Positions 1-9,306 are shown, numbered from the stretch's first letter. The stretch is DNA of 52,184 bases from Methylosinus sp. Sm6 (GCF_019802345.1 NZ_JAINDZ010000032.1:1-52184), one strand, 5' to 3'. The notes: a model not told the origin generated them from the letters alone. A program made the numbers and translations.

Positions 1-254
1 GCCTGATCCTGCCGGCCAAAGCCGGAAATCCCAGTGTCCGCCTCGATCCAGCTACACCACGCTCTGGGACACGATCCGTCATCGAATTTGATGGGCTTCG
101 AGAGCGAGCCTGAGAGGCTCGCCCTTTCACCCTGTCAAATCGGCTGAAGCATGCCACTAGAGAGTTTTCCGCATCGAAGTTCTTCGAGCGGGCCGCCTCG
201 GGACGAATAGGTCGAGGCGGAGATTTCATCTCATTTTTTTCGGAGACGCCGACA

Positions 255-1463
255 ATGACTGCTTTCCCTGGACGCCGTTTCGCCGTTTCGCGCATCGTCG
301 TGATAGCGGTGCCGATCATCTGCGGCGATGCGCTCGCGCAGGCGTCCGCCGGCAAAGGGCCCGGGACGGCCGAAAGCCCGAAATCCTCGGCCCCGGCCGC
401 GACGGGCAATCCGACTCCGCCTCGCGGCCCGTATCGGTCGGTCCTGCCGCTCGCCGCTCCGAAGATTTTCGAGGACGCCGAAAAGGCCGCGCCGAATTCC
501 GTTCCGAGCGCAGAGCCGGCGCTCAAAGAGGAAAGCGAGTCGTCGCCCGGCGCCGCTCCCTCCGCCTATGGCGCATCCACCGCGCCCTACACCACGGCCC
601 GCGTCGCGGTGCAGACTCTGGGCAATTCGACGACGGCGGCGAACACGCCCGTCGCCAGCTTTCCGTACCGCGCGACAGGAAAGCTGTATTTCAAGGTCGG
701 CGCGGAGGTCGCCGTGTGCACGGCGTCGCTGGTGAAGCCCGGCGTGCTGATCACGGCGGCGCATTGCGTGTTCGATTTCGGCAAGGGCTCGAAGGGCTGG
801 TACAGCGGCTGGGTCTGGTGTCCCGCCAACACGTCCGCCGACGGGGGCGCCTATGGCTGCTATAGCGCCGGGTCGGCCCGGACGTTCGCCACCTACATCG
901 ACGGAACCGATGTCTGCGCGCAGCGCGGCGTCGTCTGCAACGACGACATCGCGACGCTGCTCGTCGCGCCCAAGAACGGGGTTCTCGCCGGCAAGGTCCT
1001 CGGCTGGTACCGCCATGGCTGGAACGATCCCTCCTACAAGCCGTCGCCTCTGCTCGGGAATGTGACGGTCCTGCAGATCACGCAGCTCGGCTATTCGTCC
1101 GCGCTGGACGGCGGCTATCAGATGGAGCGCACGGACGCCGTCGGCTGGTATTACGCCTCGGGAAACCTCAAGAACACGCAGATCGGCTCGGCGCAGGCCG
1201 GCGGCTCCAGCGGCGGGCCCTGGCTGATCAATTTCGGCACGCCGCCGGTCTTCGACCCGGCCTCGTCGTCGCCCGGAGCCTCTTCGAGGCAATTTATCGT
1301 CGGCGTGACGAGCTATGGCTCGTCCAGCATCGACTTCAATCGCCAGGGCGCCTCTTATTTCGGGCGGAATTCCCAATACAACGAAACCTATGGCTCTTAC
1401 GGATCCGGCAACATCGGCCGGCTGATGAGCGACACCTGCACCGCCAACCCCACCTACTGCTGA
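255..1463 (+). CDS. Secreted trypsin-like serine protease
   Basis: A 402-aa protein with an N-terminal signal peptide (hydrophobic stretch around residues 12-28, ending near ALAQA), then a low-complexity Pro/Ala/Ser-rich stretch to about residue 125 and a chymotrypsin-fold catalytic domain. The triad is visible: His170 in TAAHC, an Asp in NDDIATLL (D230/D231), and Ser319 in GGSSGGPW. The GSSGGP context and short core resemble the V8/glutamyl-endopeptidase-like branch of the S1 family. Several Cys residues in the catalytic half suggest disulfides. It should act in the periplasm or outside the cell; the substrate cannot be told. The ATG has a GGAG about 9 nt upstream. It is monocistronic, followed by palindromic repeats. 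The family call is firm, the specificity is not. Confidence 0.85.
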   Translation: MTAFPGRRFAVSRIVVIAVPIICGDALAQASAGKGPGTAESPKSSAPAATGNPTPPRGPYRSVLPLAAPKIFEDAEKAAPNSVPSAEPALKEESESSPGAAPSAYGASTAPYTTARVAVQTLGNSTTAANTPVASFPYRATGKLYFKVGAEVAVCTASLVKPGVLITAAHCVFDFGKGSKGWYSGWVWCPANTSADGGAYGCYSAGSARTFATYIDGTDVCAQRGVVCNDDIATLLVAPKNGVLAGKVLGWYRHGWNDPSYKPSPLLGNVTVLQITQLGYSSALDGGYQMERTDAVGWYYASGNLKNTQIGSAQAGGSSGGPWLINFGTPPVFDPASSSPGASSRQFIVGVTSYGSSSIDFNRQGASYFGRNSQYNETYGSYGSGNIGRLMSDTCTANPTYC

Positions 1464-1500
1464 CCGGCGCCGCAAAAAATCAATCCCGGCCGAGCGCTTC

Positions 1501-1647
1501 CCTTCTCCCGCGCGCGGGAGAAGGTGGCCCGGCGAAGCCGGGTCGGATGAGGGGAACCCCGCTTTACGCGAGCGCGCCCGGCGCCGCTGCCCCTCACCCG
1601 GCCGCTCCGCGGCCACCCTCTCCCTCTGGGAGAGGGACGCGCCCGTG
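1501..1647. repeat. Inverted pair of intergenic palindromic repeats (REPIN-like)
   Basis: Bases 1501-1524 form a perfect 24-bp palindrome (CCTTCTCCCGCG and its complement), followed by a GGCCCGGCGAAGCCGGGTC hairpin and GGATGAGGG. A second, diverged copy lies in opposite orientation at about 1590-1647. The same family recurs at 42659-42846. This fills the gap between the protease and the next gene, which is on the other strand. Confidence 0.8.
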
Positions 1648-1703
1648 CTTGCGAGAGTATTGCGGCAATCTCCATTGGCCCGGCGAGCGGACGAGCGGCT
1701 CGT

Positions 1704-3503
1704 TCATAACAGACAAGCGGCGACGTGCTGCAGCCAATCGCCGATTTGCGGGAACGTGTGCGTGAGCCTATCGATAACCAATGCAACGGCGCCGCATCCA
1801 CCGCCTACTTTCGCGCCAGGGAGCGCGCGCTTGGCCCATCTCGTCAGCGCCGGGCCGACAGCGTCGCCCCATTTGCCCGCTTCTCTCACGACGCTCTTAT
1901 CGGCATGGCTCGCGAACTTCTTTCCTGCGCGCTTCGCCGTGCCTGCGACACCGACCATCGGAGAAATTGCCGCTTCAGCAATCGCCTTGACCACATTCTC
2001 CATGCTCGTGACGAGGTCTTCCGCCAAGAGATCGGCGCCGGCCGCGATCGGATCGACGCACGTGGTTTCCGCATCGCGCTGCGCGGCGAGGCGGCTCGCC
2101 ATCTCGCTCACGATCGACGCGATTTCCTGCTCGACGAATTCCGCGGCCTCCGTTTCGCGCAGAGCATCGGCGAATTCGGCGGCGATGCGCGGCGTCGCCT
2201 CGCGCTGCTCGGCGGTCAGCCGGTCCTTTTCGGCGTTGGCTTTGAATTCGCGCCATTTCGGAAACTGTCGCACGGTGCTATCGAAAGCGCGAGTCACCGC
2301 GAGATAATCGGCGGCGAGCGTGCTCGGCCATTCGGCGACGACGCTCGCGGCGTAAGCTTCGAGCTTTTCCTGCTCATGCGCGAGCCGGAACAATTGCTCC
2401 TGAGTCGGCCGTTTCGTCGGGATGCGGTCAACCAGACGACGCAGAGATGCGGTCGCCCGCCTGTCGATGTTCGATTCCGCTTCGAGGCTGTCGACGAGAT
2501 CAGCGAATTGCTGCTTCAGCGCGCGCAGGGCGGCATTGAGCGCGCGCGCATCGAGATCGGCGCCGATCGGGCCGTTGCGGAGGCGGATTTTCCCGTCCGC
2601 GGCGATCGGCTCGATCGCGGCTGGCCTAGGTCGGGGAAGATTGGGTGTCTGGCGCAAGCCAGGAGGACGCACGATCTCTGCGTCGACCGAGTCTGCTATC
2701 TCAGCAATTTCCAGCATATTCTTTGTCGCGCTTTTTGTCAGCCGCGCGATTGCCTGCGCAAGCAGCGCATTCTGCTCGGCGGGGTCTTTCTCTCGCGGGT
2801 CGACCGGAAGCGTCGCGAAAAGAAGCTCGATCTCCTCGGACAATTCCTCTCCCACGAGGCGCCGTTGGTACCAGTCGAGCCACGGCCGCCAATGTTCCTC
2901 CGCGACGAGCGAGCGCCAGCGCGTCCAATGTTTTTTCGCCCAGTCGGGCGCGCCCTGCGGCCAGAGAGGATCGCCCGAGATTTCTGACGCCGACCGGCCC
3001 TCTTCGAGCGCGTCGACGTCGGCAGACAATGAACGCCAAAACGAGCGATCGGCGTCGAAGCGGCTGGTCACGCCAGCGGCATGATCGGCGGCTTCGCTGG
3101 CGCCCTCGGACGGGACGTGGACAACTCCGACGAGGCGAGCGGCGTAGCCGGCGGCGTCTCCGGCGAACCAGTTTTGTTCGGAGCCAAAATTACCGGCGAC
3201 TTTGGCTGATTTAGAGGCTTTGGCCACCGGGAGGCCATCAGCGTGGGTCGGATATCTGCCTGCCGCCCGAGCCAAAGCCGTGGCCCAAAACAATGCTAGC
3301 GCCAATCGTTCATACTGAGGCGAAATCGAATGTGGGCCTGCGTCGCCGAACTGACCCACCGATGGCAGCATGCGAAGCGTCGCTCGTGCTGCGATGACTA
3401 TGGCGGCCTGCCGCTGCCGTTGGACCGGCAGAGCGTCGATCCATCTTTGCAGGCTTGTCCCGCTGTTAATCGGTGGCTCGCCGCTCACATCCAATCCAGT
3501 CAC
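1704..3503 (-). CDS. Unrecognised 599-aa protein
   Basis: No family is recognised with confidence. The start is a GTG at 3503 with a good GGAGG about 7 nt upstream. The N-terminal part contains a segment around residues 24-48 rich in Ala/Arg (IVIAARATLRMLP) of a kind I associate with uncharacterised rhizobial proteins. The middle (about 170-260) is Trp-rich (WTRWRSLVAEEHWRPWLDW). A long mostly helical, charged region (about 330-500) looks coiled-coil-prone. The C-terminal end contains Gly/Ala-rich segments (around 505-560) that could be a weak membrane-associated helix, but no clear transmembrane segment is visible. There is no signal peptide. It stands alone between a repeat block and a gene-poor stretch, which suggests accessory DNA. 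Function is unknown. Confidence 0.7.
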   Translation of the reverse strand: MTGLDVSGEPPINSGTSLQRWIDALPVQRQRQAAIVIAARATLRMLPSVGQFGDAGPHSISPQYERLALALFWATALARAAGRYPTHADGLPVAKASKSAKVAGNFGSEQNWFAGDAAGYAARLVGVVHVPSEGASEAADHAAGVTSRFDADRSFWRSLSADVDALEEGRSASEISGDPLWPQGAPDWAKKHWTRWRSLVAEEHWRPWLDWYQRRLVGEELSEEIELLFATLPVDPREKDPAEQNALLAQAIARLTKSATKNMLEIAEIADSVDAEIVRPPGLRQTPNLPRPRPAAIEPIAADGKIRLRNGPIGADLDARALNAALRALKQQFADLVDSLEAESNIDRRATASLRRLVDRIPTKRPTQEQLFRLAHEQEKLEAYAASVVAEWPSTLAADYLAVTRAFDSTVRQFPKWREFKANAEKDRLTAEQREATPRIAAEFADALRETEAAEFVEQEIASIVSEMASRLAAQRDAETTCVDPIAAGADLLAEDLVTSMENVVKAIAEAAISPMVGVAGTAKRAGKKFASHADKSVVREAGKWGDAVGPALTRWAKRALPGAKVGGGCGAVALVIDRLTHTFPQIGDWLQHVAACLL

Positions 3504-4132
3504 GAAAGTCCTCCACTCTCACGCGAGCATGGCGTCGAGTCCACGGTTGCGCAAGGCTGAGTCGAGGACGCCCAACCCTGGCCACAGATTCCCCAGTGAA
3601 TTGCACAGCATTGCGCGAGAGGCGTTCGAAGTTGAGATGCGCGAAGCGCACCGCCTGCGGCGGTGTCCAGTCAATGGCGGCGTGCCGCCGGTGTTCCTGA
3701 GCGCCGCGCTCCCTTGACACTCACAAGAAAATATTCCTATACTCCGTCACCCTCGCCGAACGGCAAGGGCTTCGCCCGGGCCGCGGGGCCGGCGAGGGGG
3801 CGGTTTTCGAGAGACGCGGGACGGCTGCCCCCGTCGGCGCGCTCGATCGCTCCTCCGCCGGTCCGGCTTCTCCTTCGTGCGGAGGGCCTTTGGAGACAAA
3901 GGCGAAAGCCGGCCTGAATGTCCGAGAGTCGCGCGGGGATAGATTACCCGAGAGGCGGAAAACAACCCTGGCTCCGGAGGCGGTGTAAAATAACAGGCGG
4001 ACCGCGTCCGGGACCTCGCGTCTTCCGAATGCGCTTTTTCACAAAGGCCGTGGCCAACGGAGGCCGCGGCGGTCCTGGACGACCTTGTCCACCCGCTCGC
4101 GACGGCGCGGCGGGGCGCCCGCGCGTGTCTTC
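3504..4132. other. Gene-poor stretch with no supported protein gene
   Basis: About 630 bases between the 599-aa gene and the HbpS-like gene. Short open frames exist on both strands but have no homology I recognise and no good ribosome sites. The stretch contains a strong consensus promoter on the + strand (see 3714-3743) followed by GC-rich segments that can fold, so an untranslated RNA is possible. Confidence 0.5.
3714..3743 (+). promoter_or_regulatory. Sigma-70-like promoter with no obvious gene downstream
   Basis: TTGACA at 3714-3719 and TATACT at 3738-3743, separated by 18 bases, within an AT-rich island in otherwise GC-rich DNA. The nearest + strand gene is the thioredoxin at 4781, more than 1 kb away and beyond an opposing gene. 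The downstream sequence (3745-4130) is not coding as far as I can see. Confidence 0.5.
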
Positions 4133-4567
4133 TCAGGTGCGCCAGGGATGCGCCGGCAGATCGCTGACGCCGACCACTGCGACGCCGGCCTCCGCGACCG
4201 CATGGTCGTTCTCGACCGAGCTGCCGCTCACGCCGATCGCGCCGATGAGCACGCCGTTCTCGTCGACGATGGGCAGGCCGCCGGGAAAGGTGATGAGCCC
4301 CTGGTTCGAATGCTCGATGCCATAGAGCGGGCCGCCCGGTTGCGACAGCTTGCCGATCTCGCCGGTCGGCATGCCGAAGAAGACGGCGGTCTTCGCCTTC
4401 TTGATGGCGATGTCGATGCTGCCGACCCAGGCGTCGTCCATGCGATGGAAGGCCTTCAGATCGGCGCCGGAATCGACGACGGCGATGCACATTTTGGTGC
4501 CGAGCTCGGCGGCGCGCTGGCGCGCGGCGGCGATGGCGGCGTCCGCCGCGGCGATGTCGACATGCAT
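4133..4567 (-). CDS. HbpS/GlcG (DUF336) family protein
   Basis: A 144-aa protein with the typical single-domain layout of the GlcG/HbpS family: an N-terminal helix rich in Ala ([11 protein letters not shown]), the [20 protein letters not shown] core, and the C-terminal [20 protein letters not shown] block. Members bind haem or small ligands, or sit near glycolate, redox or cobalamin genes; the actual role varies. There is no signal peptide in this copy, so it should be cytosolic. The ATG has a GAAGG 9 nt upstream. It is divergent from the periplasmic thioredoxin gene and not obviously in an operon. The family assignment is good, the ligand is unknown. Confidence 0.85.
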   Translation of the reverse strand: MHVDIAAADAAIAAARQRAAELGTKMCIAVVDSGADLKAFHRMDDAWVGSIDIAIKKAKTAVFFGMPTGEIGKLSQPGGPLYGIEHSNQGLITFPGGLPIVDENGVLIGAIGVSGSSVENDHAVAEAGVAVVGVSDLPAHPWRT

Positions 4568-4780
4568 GGTGGAGCCTTCTTTCGGCAGGAGGGACAGGGG
4601 CGGGGTCGGCCATCAGATGGCGGGAGCGAGGCTTGGTTTCAAGTCGCGCGCCCCCTGCGCATTTCGACGCGGCCGCGCGTAACGCTTCGGCTCCGGCGCG
4701 CGAAGATGAGGAGGGAGCGGCCCGCCGCCGCTTCGCCGGCGGTCCGCCGCCGGACGCAGACGCCAATTGAGGACTTCGCC

Positions 4781-5167
4781 ATGCGCTCTCGCCACACTCT
4801 CGCCTTCGCCGCCATCGCCGCGCTGATCTCCGCGCCGCTCTCCGCCGCCGAGCGTCACGCCTATTCGGCGAAGGCGTTCGACGCCGCGCAGGCGGCGGGC
4901 GGGCCGATCCTCGTCGAGGTTCACGCGCCCTGGTGCCCGACCTGCAAGGCGCAGTCGGCCGTGCTGGAAAAGCTGGAGGCGCAGGAGAAATTCGCCGGAC
5001 TGCAGGTCTTCACTGTCGATTTCGACAGCCAGAAGGACGCGCTGGCCCGCTTTCGCGCACGCATGCAGAGCACGCTGATCGCTTATCACGGCAAGGACGA
5101 GAAGGGCCGCTCCACCGGCGAGACGGGCGAGGCGGCGATCGCCGCCCTTCTGGACAGGACGCAATGA
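4781..5167 (+). CDS. Periplasmic thioredoxin-like protein
   Basis: 128 aa with a signal peptide (residues 1-22, ending ...PLSAA) and a thioredoxin fold carrying the active-site motif WCPTC (Cys52 and Cys55). The strand-rich part LVEVHAPWCPTCKA and the following helix are standard for the family. Its stop codon overlaps the ATG of the next gene (ATGA), a CcdA/DsbD-like transporter, so the two are translationally coupled. Together they make a two-gene version of DsbD: the membrane protein passes electrons from cytosolic thioredoxin and this protein delivers them to periplasmic disulfides, for example in cytochrome c maturation or copper-protein handling. The ATG is preceded by TGAGGA. Confidence 0.88.
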   Translation: MRSRHTLAFAAIAALISAPLSAAERHAYSAKAFDAAQAAGGPILVEVHAPWCPTCKAQSAVLEKLEAQEKFAGLQVFTVDFDSQKDALARFRARMQSTLIAYHGKDEKGRSTGETGEAAIAALLDRTQ

Positions 5168-5895
5168 GCGCGGCCGATCTCGCCGGGCCCGGCCTCGCCT
5201 TCGTGGCGGGGCTGCTGTCGGTGCTCTCGCCCTGCGTGCTGCCGCTGCTGCCGATCATTCTCGGCGCGGCGGCGAGCGAGCACAGGCTGGGGCCCGCGGC
5301 GCTCGCCGGCGGCGTCGCTTCGTCCTTCGTCGCCATTGGCCTCGTCGTCGCGATGCTCGGCTTCGGCGCCGGCATAGACGGCGACAGCTTCCGCTTCGGC
5401 GCGGCGCTGCTGATGATCGTCATCGGCGTCGTGCTCGCCGTGCCGGCTCTACAGGCGCGGCTCGCGGCCGCCGGCGGCCCAATCAGCGATTTCGTCGAGC
5501 GCCGCTTCGGCGGCTTCTCCACGCACGGGCTCGAGGGGCAGTTCGCGTTGGGGCTGCTGCTCGGCGCGGTGTGGAGCCCCTGCGTCGGGCCGACGCTCGG
5601 CGCCGCCTCGGCGCTCGCCGCGCAGGGGCGCGACCTCGGCGAGGTCGGCGTCACCATGGCGCTGTTCGGCCTCGGCGCCGGGGCGCCGCTGATCGCGCTC
5701 GGCGCGCTGTCGCGACGCGCCTCGATGAGCTGGCGCGAGCGGCTGATGGCCGGCGGCAAATGGGCCAAGACCGCGCTCGGCGTCGCGCTCGCCTCGATCG
5801 GCCTCGCCGTCGCGACGCATCTCGACAAGCCGCTCGAGGCCGCCCTCGTCGCCGCTTCGCCCGAGTGGCTGACGCGGCTGACGACGGCGTTCTGA
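5164..5895 (+). CDS. ccdA: CcdA/DsbD-like transmembrane thiol-disulfide transporter
   Basis: A 243-aa inner-membrane protein with about six hydrophobic segments. The two redox cysteines expected for the family are present in equivalent positions, each followed by the Pro-rich signature: SPCVLPLLP (Cys24) and SPCVGPTLG (Cys140). It begins within the stop codon of the periplasmic thioredoxin gene. The expected role is moving reducing equivalents across the membrane to that thioredoxin. The symbol reflects the family, not a proven role in cytochrome c assembly. Confidence 0.85.
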   Translation: MSAADLAGPGLAFVAGLLSVLSPCVLPLLPIILGAAASEHRLGPAALAGGVASSFVAIGLVVAMLGFGAGIDGDSFRFGAALLMIVIGVVLAVPALQARLAAAGGPISDFVERRFGGFSTHGLEGQFALGLLLGAVWSPCVGPTLGAASALAAQGRDLGEVGVTMALFGLGAGAPLIALGALSRRASMSWRERLMAGGKWAKTALGVALASIGLAVATHLDKPLEAALVAASPEWLTRLTTAF

Positions 5896-6009
5896 TCCAT
5901 CGGGAACGCAGCCGGGCGAGGGAGCGCGATCCACGCCTCTATCCCCTATCCCCGGTCGCCGCGATCGGTCTAGCATGAGCGCGCTTGTATCGCGTTATCT
6001 GGAGTTGCG

Positions 6010-8247
6010 GTGGCGGGTCGGGGCGCGAGGGCGGCGGGCGCGGCCGAGCGGGCGAGGGAAGCGGCGCTGCCTGCCCTCTCCGGCGCGCGCGCGGCGTTCA
6101 TCTGCGCCTTCCGCGCGGCTGTCGAGCGCGAGATCGCGCTGCGGCGGCCGTTCCTGTGGCTGCCGGTCGCGGCGGGCGCCGGCGCGCTGCTCTATTTCGC
6201 CGCCGACCGCGAGCCCTCCCTCGCCGTTGCGGCGGGCGCCTTCGCCGTCGTCGCCGCGCTCGCCGCGCTGCTGCGCGGCCATCGCGCCGCGCGCGCGCTG
6301 TGTCTCGCGCTCGCGTGCCTCTCGGGCGGATTCGTCTCGGCGGCGTGGCGCGCCGCGCGCGTCGACGCGCCCATCGTTCCGCGCGCGGGCGTCGGCTTCC
6401 TCACCGGCTTCGTCGAGGAGCTCGATCCGCGCCCCGCCGGCGCGCGCTTCATATTGCGCGTCGCAAGCGCCGAGGGCCTGCCCGGCGACGCGCGGCCGCG
6501 GCGCGTGCGGCTGACGACGCGTGGCGATGCGAAATTCGCCGCCGGCGATTTCGTCGCGCTGAAAGCGCGCGTGCTGCCGCCCGCCCATGCGGCGCTCCCC
6601 GGCGGCTATGATTTCGCGCGCGACGCTTATTTCGCCGGTCTCGGCGGAGTGGGCAACGCGCTCGGCCGCATCGAGATCATGCCGCCGCCCGATCCGCCGC
6701 CGCTGTCGCTGCGATTTTTCGCCGGCGTCGATCGTCTGCGCAATGATCTCGCGCGGCGAGTCTACGACGGACTCGGCGGCGACACCGGCGCCATCGCCGC
6801 GGCGATGGTGACCGGCAAGCGCGATTTTCTCGGCGAGGAGGCCAAGGAGTTGATCCGCCGCGCCGGCATCTTCCACATCATCACCATCTCCGGCGTGCAG
6901 ATGACGCTGGTCGCCGGAATTTTTTTCGTCGGCCTGCGCCGGCTGCTGGCGCTGTCGCGCACATTGGCGCTGAACTATCCGATCAAGAAATGGTCGGCCG
7001 CGCTCGCCATTCTCGGCGCGATCTTCTACGACATCGCCACCGGCTCGCGCGTCGGCACCGAGCGCGCGCTCGTCATGACCTCGGTGATGCTGATCGCCAT
7101 CCTGTTCGATCGGCCGTCGCTGTCGATGCGCAATCTCGCCTTCGCGGTGTTTTTCGTCATCGCCGTCGAGCCGGAGGCGCTGCTCGGCGCGAGCTTTCAA
7201 CTGTCCTTCGCGGCGGTCGCGGCGCTCGTCGCCGTTTATGAGGCGCGCGGCGCGATGGTCCAGCGGCGCCGCGAGCCGTCGGTCTCGACGTCGCGCCCGC
7301 GCGCCGACCCTCGGCGCGAGACTCTCGCGGAGCTGCTGCTGCGCGGGCCGGGCGCGCCATTGTTCGCGACCTTCTGCGCGACATCGGCGACGGCTTCGTT
7401 CATGGCGGGCAATTTTCACGAGCTCAGCCCCTATGTGCTGATCGGCAATCCGCTGACGCTCGCGATCATCGAATTTTTCGCCGTGCCGGCGGCGCTGTTC
7501 GGCGCCATGCTCTATCCGCTCGGGCTCGACGCGCCGGTCTGGGCCTATCTCGGCTTCGGCATCGATCTCGTCACGCGCATGGCAGGGGTCATCGCCGCCG
7601 CGCCCGGCGCCAGCCTGCCGGTGCGGAGCTTCGCGCCCTTCGCCCTCGCGTTTCTCGCGCTCGCCGTGCTGTCGCTGGTGATCTGGCGCAGCTGGCTGCT
7701 GCGCGCCACCGCCATTCCCTTCGCCGCGATCGGCCTCTATGGCGCGGCCAATGGCGACGGCTTCGACATGGCCGTCGCGCCGTCGGGCGAAGCCGCGGCG
7801 GTGCGGCGGCCGAGCGGCGAGCTGGCGCTGGTCGGGCGCGGCAAGCTGTCGTTCATCGGCGAGCAATGGCTGCGCGCCGACGCCGATCCGCGCGCGCCGG
7901 CCGACGCCAAGGGCGTCGCCTGCGACGAATTGGGCTGCGTGACGACGACCGTGGACGGGCGCAGGGTCGCGCTGCTGCTCGACCGTCGCGCGCTGATCGA
8001 GGATTGCGCGCGCGTGGCGATCGTGGTCGCGCCGTTCGATGCGCCCGCCGGCTGCGGCGCGGCGATCGTCCTCGACCGTCGCAAGCTCGCCGAGACCGGC
8101 GCCGTGACGCTCCGCTTCGAGGCGGGCGGCGTCGTCTGGCGCATGGCGCGCGGGCCGAACGAGGACCGGCCTTGGTCGCGGGCGCCGCAGCGGCGGCCGC
8201 ATGCGGGCGCGGCCGGCTCCGAAGAGGAGGATGCGCGCATTGATTAG
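6010..8247 (+). CDS. comEC: ComEC/Rec2-family competence membrane protein
   Basis: A 745-aa polytopic membrane protein. The N-terminal part (about 1-220) has two or three membrane helices followed by the DUF4131/OB-fold-like segment. The central competence domain starts at about residue 240 and includes the family signature GIFHIITISGVQMTLVAG and many further helices (about 290-560). The C-terminal third (after about 580) is a soluble region in the position of the metallo-beta-lactamase-like domain, but here it lacks an HxHxDH motif, as in many alphaproteobacterial members. Homologues form the channel that takes up single-stranded DNA. The start is a GTG with GGAG 5 nt upstream. The last codons and TAG stop lie inside a 52-bp repeat. 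Confidence 0.88.
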   Translation: MAGRGARAAGAAERAREAALPALSGARAAFICAFRAAVEREIALRRPFLWLPVAAGAGALLYFAADREPSLAVAAGAFAVVAALAALLRGHRAARALCLALACLSGGFVSAAWRAARVDAPIVPRAGVGFLTGFVEELDPRPAGARFILRVASAEGLPGDARPRRVRLTTRGDAKFAAGDFVALKARVLPPAHAALPGGYDFARDAYFAGLGGVGNALGRIEIMPPPDPPPLSLRFFAGVDRLRNDLARRVYDGLGGDTGAIAAAMVTGKRDFLGEEAKELIRRAGIFHIITISGVQMTLVAGIFFVGLRRLLALSRTLALNYPIKKWSAALAILGAIFYDIATGSRVGTERALVMTSVMLIAILFDRPSLSMRNLAFAVFFVIAVEPEALLGASFQLSFAAVAALVAVYEARGAMVQRRREPSVSTSRPRADPRRETLAELLLRGPGAPLFATFCATSATASFMAGNFHELSPYVLIGNPLTLAIIEFFAVPAALFGAMLYPLGLDAPVWAYLGFGIDLVTRMAGVIAAAPGASLPVRSFAPFALAFLALAVLSLVIWRSWLLRATAIPFAAIGLYGAANGDGFDMAVAPSGEAAAVRRPSGELALVGRGKLSFIGEQWLRADADPRAPADAKGVACDELGCVTTTVDGRRVALLLDRRALIEDCARVAIVVAPFDAPAGCGAAIVLDRRKLAETGAVTLRFEAGGVVWRMARGPNEDRPWSRAPQRRPHAGAAGSEEEDARID

Positions 8248-8294
8248 AACGCTTTCCGATCGAACGGAATCGTTCGATCGATCAGAATTCGCTC
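8243..8294 (-). repeat. 52-bp palindromic repeat, copy 1
   Basis: Contains the palindrome-rich core GATCGAACGGAATCGTTCGATC. Read on the minus strand it matches the sequence at 11426-11477 at 51 of 52 positions. It supplies the stop codon of comEC. It could act as a transcription terminator-like structure or be a REP-type mobile repeat. Confidence 0.9.
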
Positions 8295-8310
8295 TAGCGA
8301 TGCGTCGAAC

Positions 8311-9204
8311 TCACCGGCGGCGGCGGCGGCCGCTTCCGCTCTGGCTGCGGTGTTCGCTCGGCGCGCCGGCGGCGCGGCGCTCGGGGGCGCGTCCGCGCAT
8401 TGCCGCGCGATCGAGCGCGGCGAGCTTGCGGCGCATGCCCGCCGGCACGTCGGGCGTTTGCGACAGCGGGCGGAAGTCCGCATCCGTGTAAGGAAAGCGC
8501 CCGGCGCCGCGGAAAATCCGGACGCCGCGATCGGTCATCACCGCGTCGCCGCGGCGCAGCGTCGGGTCTCGATACAGCGCGTTGGTCGGAGCTTGCGCAG
8601 CCTCGGACTGGCAGGCGCAGCTCGGGTCCTTCTCCGTATCCGCGCGCCGGCGCAGCGAGGCGGCCAGGCGCGCATAAGAGCCGCGGCCGTGCGCGGCGAC
8701 GGCGTCCTCGATCTTGTCGGAGCCTGTCGGCAGGACGAACAAGCTCGTGCTGGCGCCGGGGCAGAGGCTGCTGCAGGCGCGCTGGTGGCTCGCCGTGTCG
8801 GCCGAGCCCGTGTAGACGCCGACCGGAAAGAAATAGCCGTCGCAATCGCGCACGCAGTAGGATTGCAGCCCGCCCGGCGGCGCGGCGACGGCGTTGCGCT
8901 CTTGCGTCTGAGGCAGGGCGTGGCGCGGGCGCTGCGGCTCGACGGGAGAAGCGGCCGCCGGCGCGATCCGAGCGGCGCGCCGCCATTGACGCAGAGCGTG
9001 ACGCGGCGCATGGCGCGCGCGGGCCTCGCGCAAGCGTGGCTGATTCTGCTGTGCGAACGAGCCGAACAGCTCCTGGAAAAAATCTTGGGCGAGAGCGCCC
9101 GAGAGGTCGCCGGCCGCGCAGGTCGCGGCGAGGACGATGACGGCGACGAGGACCACCCCGCGCCGGAGGGGGCCGGCCGGCGCTCGCAACACACGCGAAA
9201 GCAT
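8311..9204 (-). CDS. DUF2865 domain protein, secreted
   Basis: 297 aa from the preferred ATG at 9204 (an upstream in-frame start at 9261 would remove the signal peptide from the N-terminus). The first 40 residues form a signal peptide with Arg-rich start, a hydrophobic core VVLVAVIVLAAT and an end near GALAQ. The middle carries the hallmark CVRDCDGYFFPVG and a later CSSLCPG pair, characteristic of the alphaproteobacterial DUF2865 family. The C-terminus is a basic Arg-rich tail. The family is of unknown function and probably periplasmic; paired cysteines suggest disulfides. The gene stands alone between repeats and a receiver-domain gene on the same strand. Confidence 0.8.
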   Translation of the reverse strand: MLSRVLRAPAGPLRRGVVLVAVIVLAATCAAGDLSGALAQDFFQELFGSFAQQNQPRLREARARHAPRHALRQWRRAARIAPAAASPVEPQRPRHALPQTQERNAVAAPPGGLQSYCVRDCDGYFFPVGVYTGSADTASHQRACSSLCPGASTSLFVLPTGSDKIEDAVAAHGRGSYARLAASLRRRADTEKDPSCACQSEAAQAPTNALYRDPTLRRGDAVMTDRGVRIFRGAGRFPYTDADFRPLSQTPDVPAGMRRKLAALDRAAMRGRAPERRAAGAPSEHRSQSGSGRRRRR

Positions 9205-9306
9205 GACGCACCTACGCTGACGCGCCCGGGCGGATGCGCCTGGGCGAGGGAACACCCTCATACATGGCGCAGTCGCGCATTCGGCAACCCGGGCGAGGCC
9301 CTTTGG

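Noticed and set aside
1-80. On the minus strand the first 80 bases show a tRNA-like GGTGTAGCT and a possible peptide ending LDRGGHWDFRLW, suggesting a tRNA or mobile-element edge.
   Set aside because: No complete acceptor or T arm can be formed, and the frame is cut by the window edge and a stop; not enough to call either.
3466-3720. An 84-codon minus-strand frame before the 599-aa gene.
   Set aside because: It overlaps the well-supported GTG start of that gene in another frame and has no recognisable domain.
5995-8202. Long minus-strand open frame (735 codons) opposite comEC, and similar long frames opposite clpA, opgD, glnA and the P-type ATPase.
   Set aside because: They are shadows of high-GC codon bias: compositions rich in Arg, Ala, Gly and His, no family features, and fully inside recognised genes.
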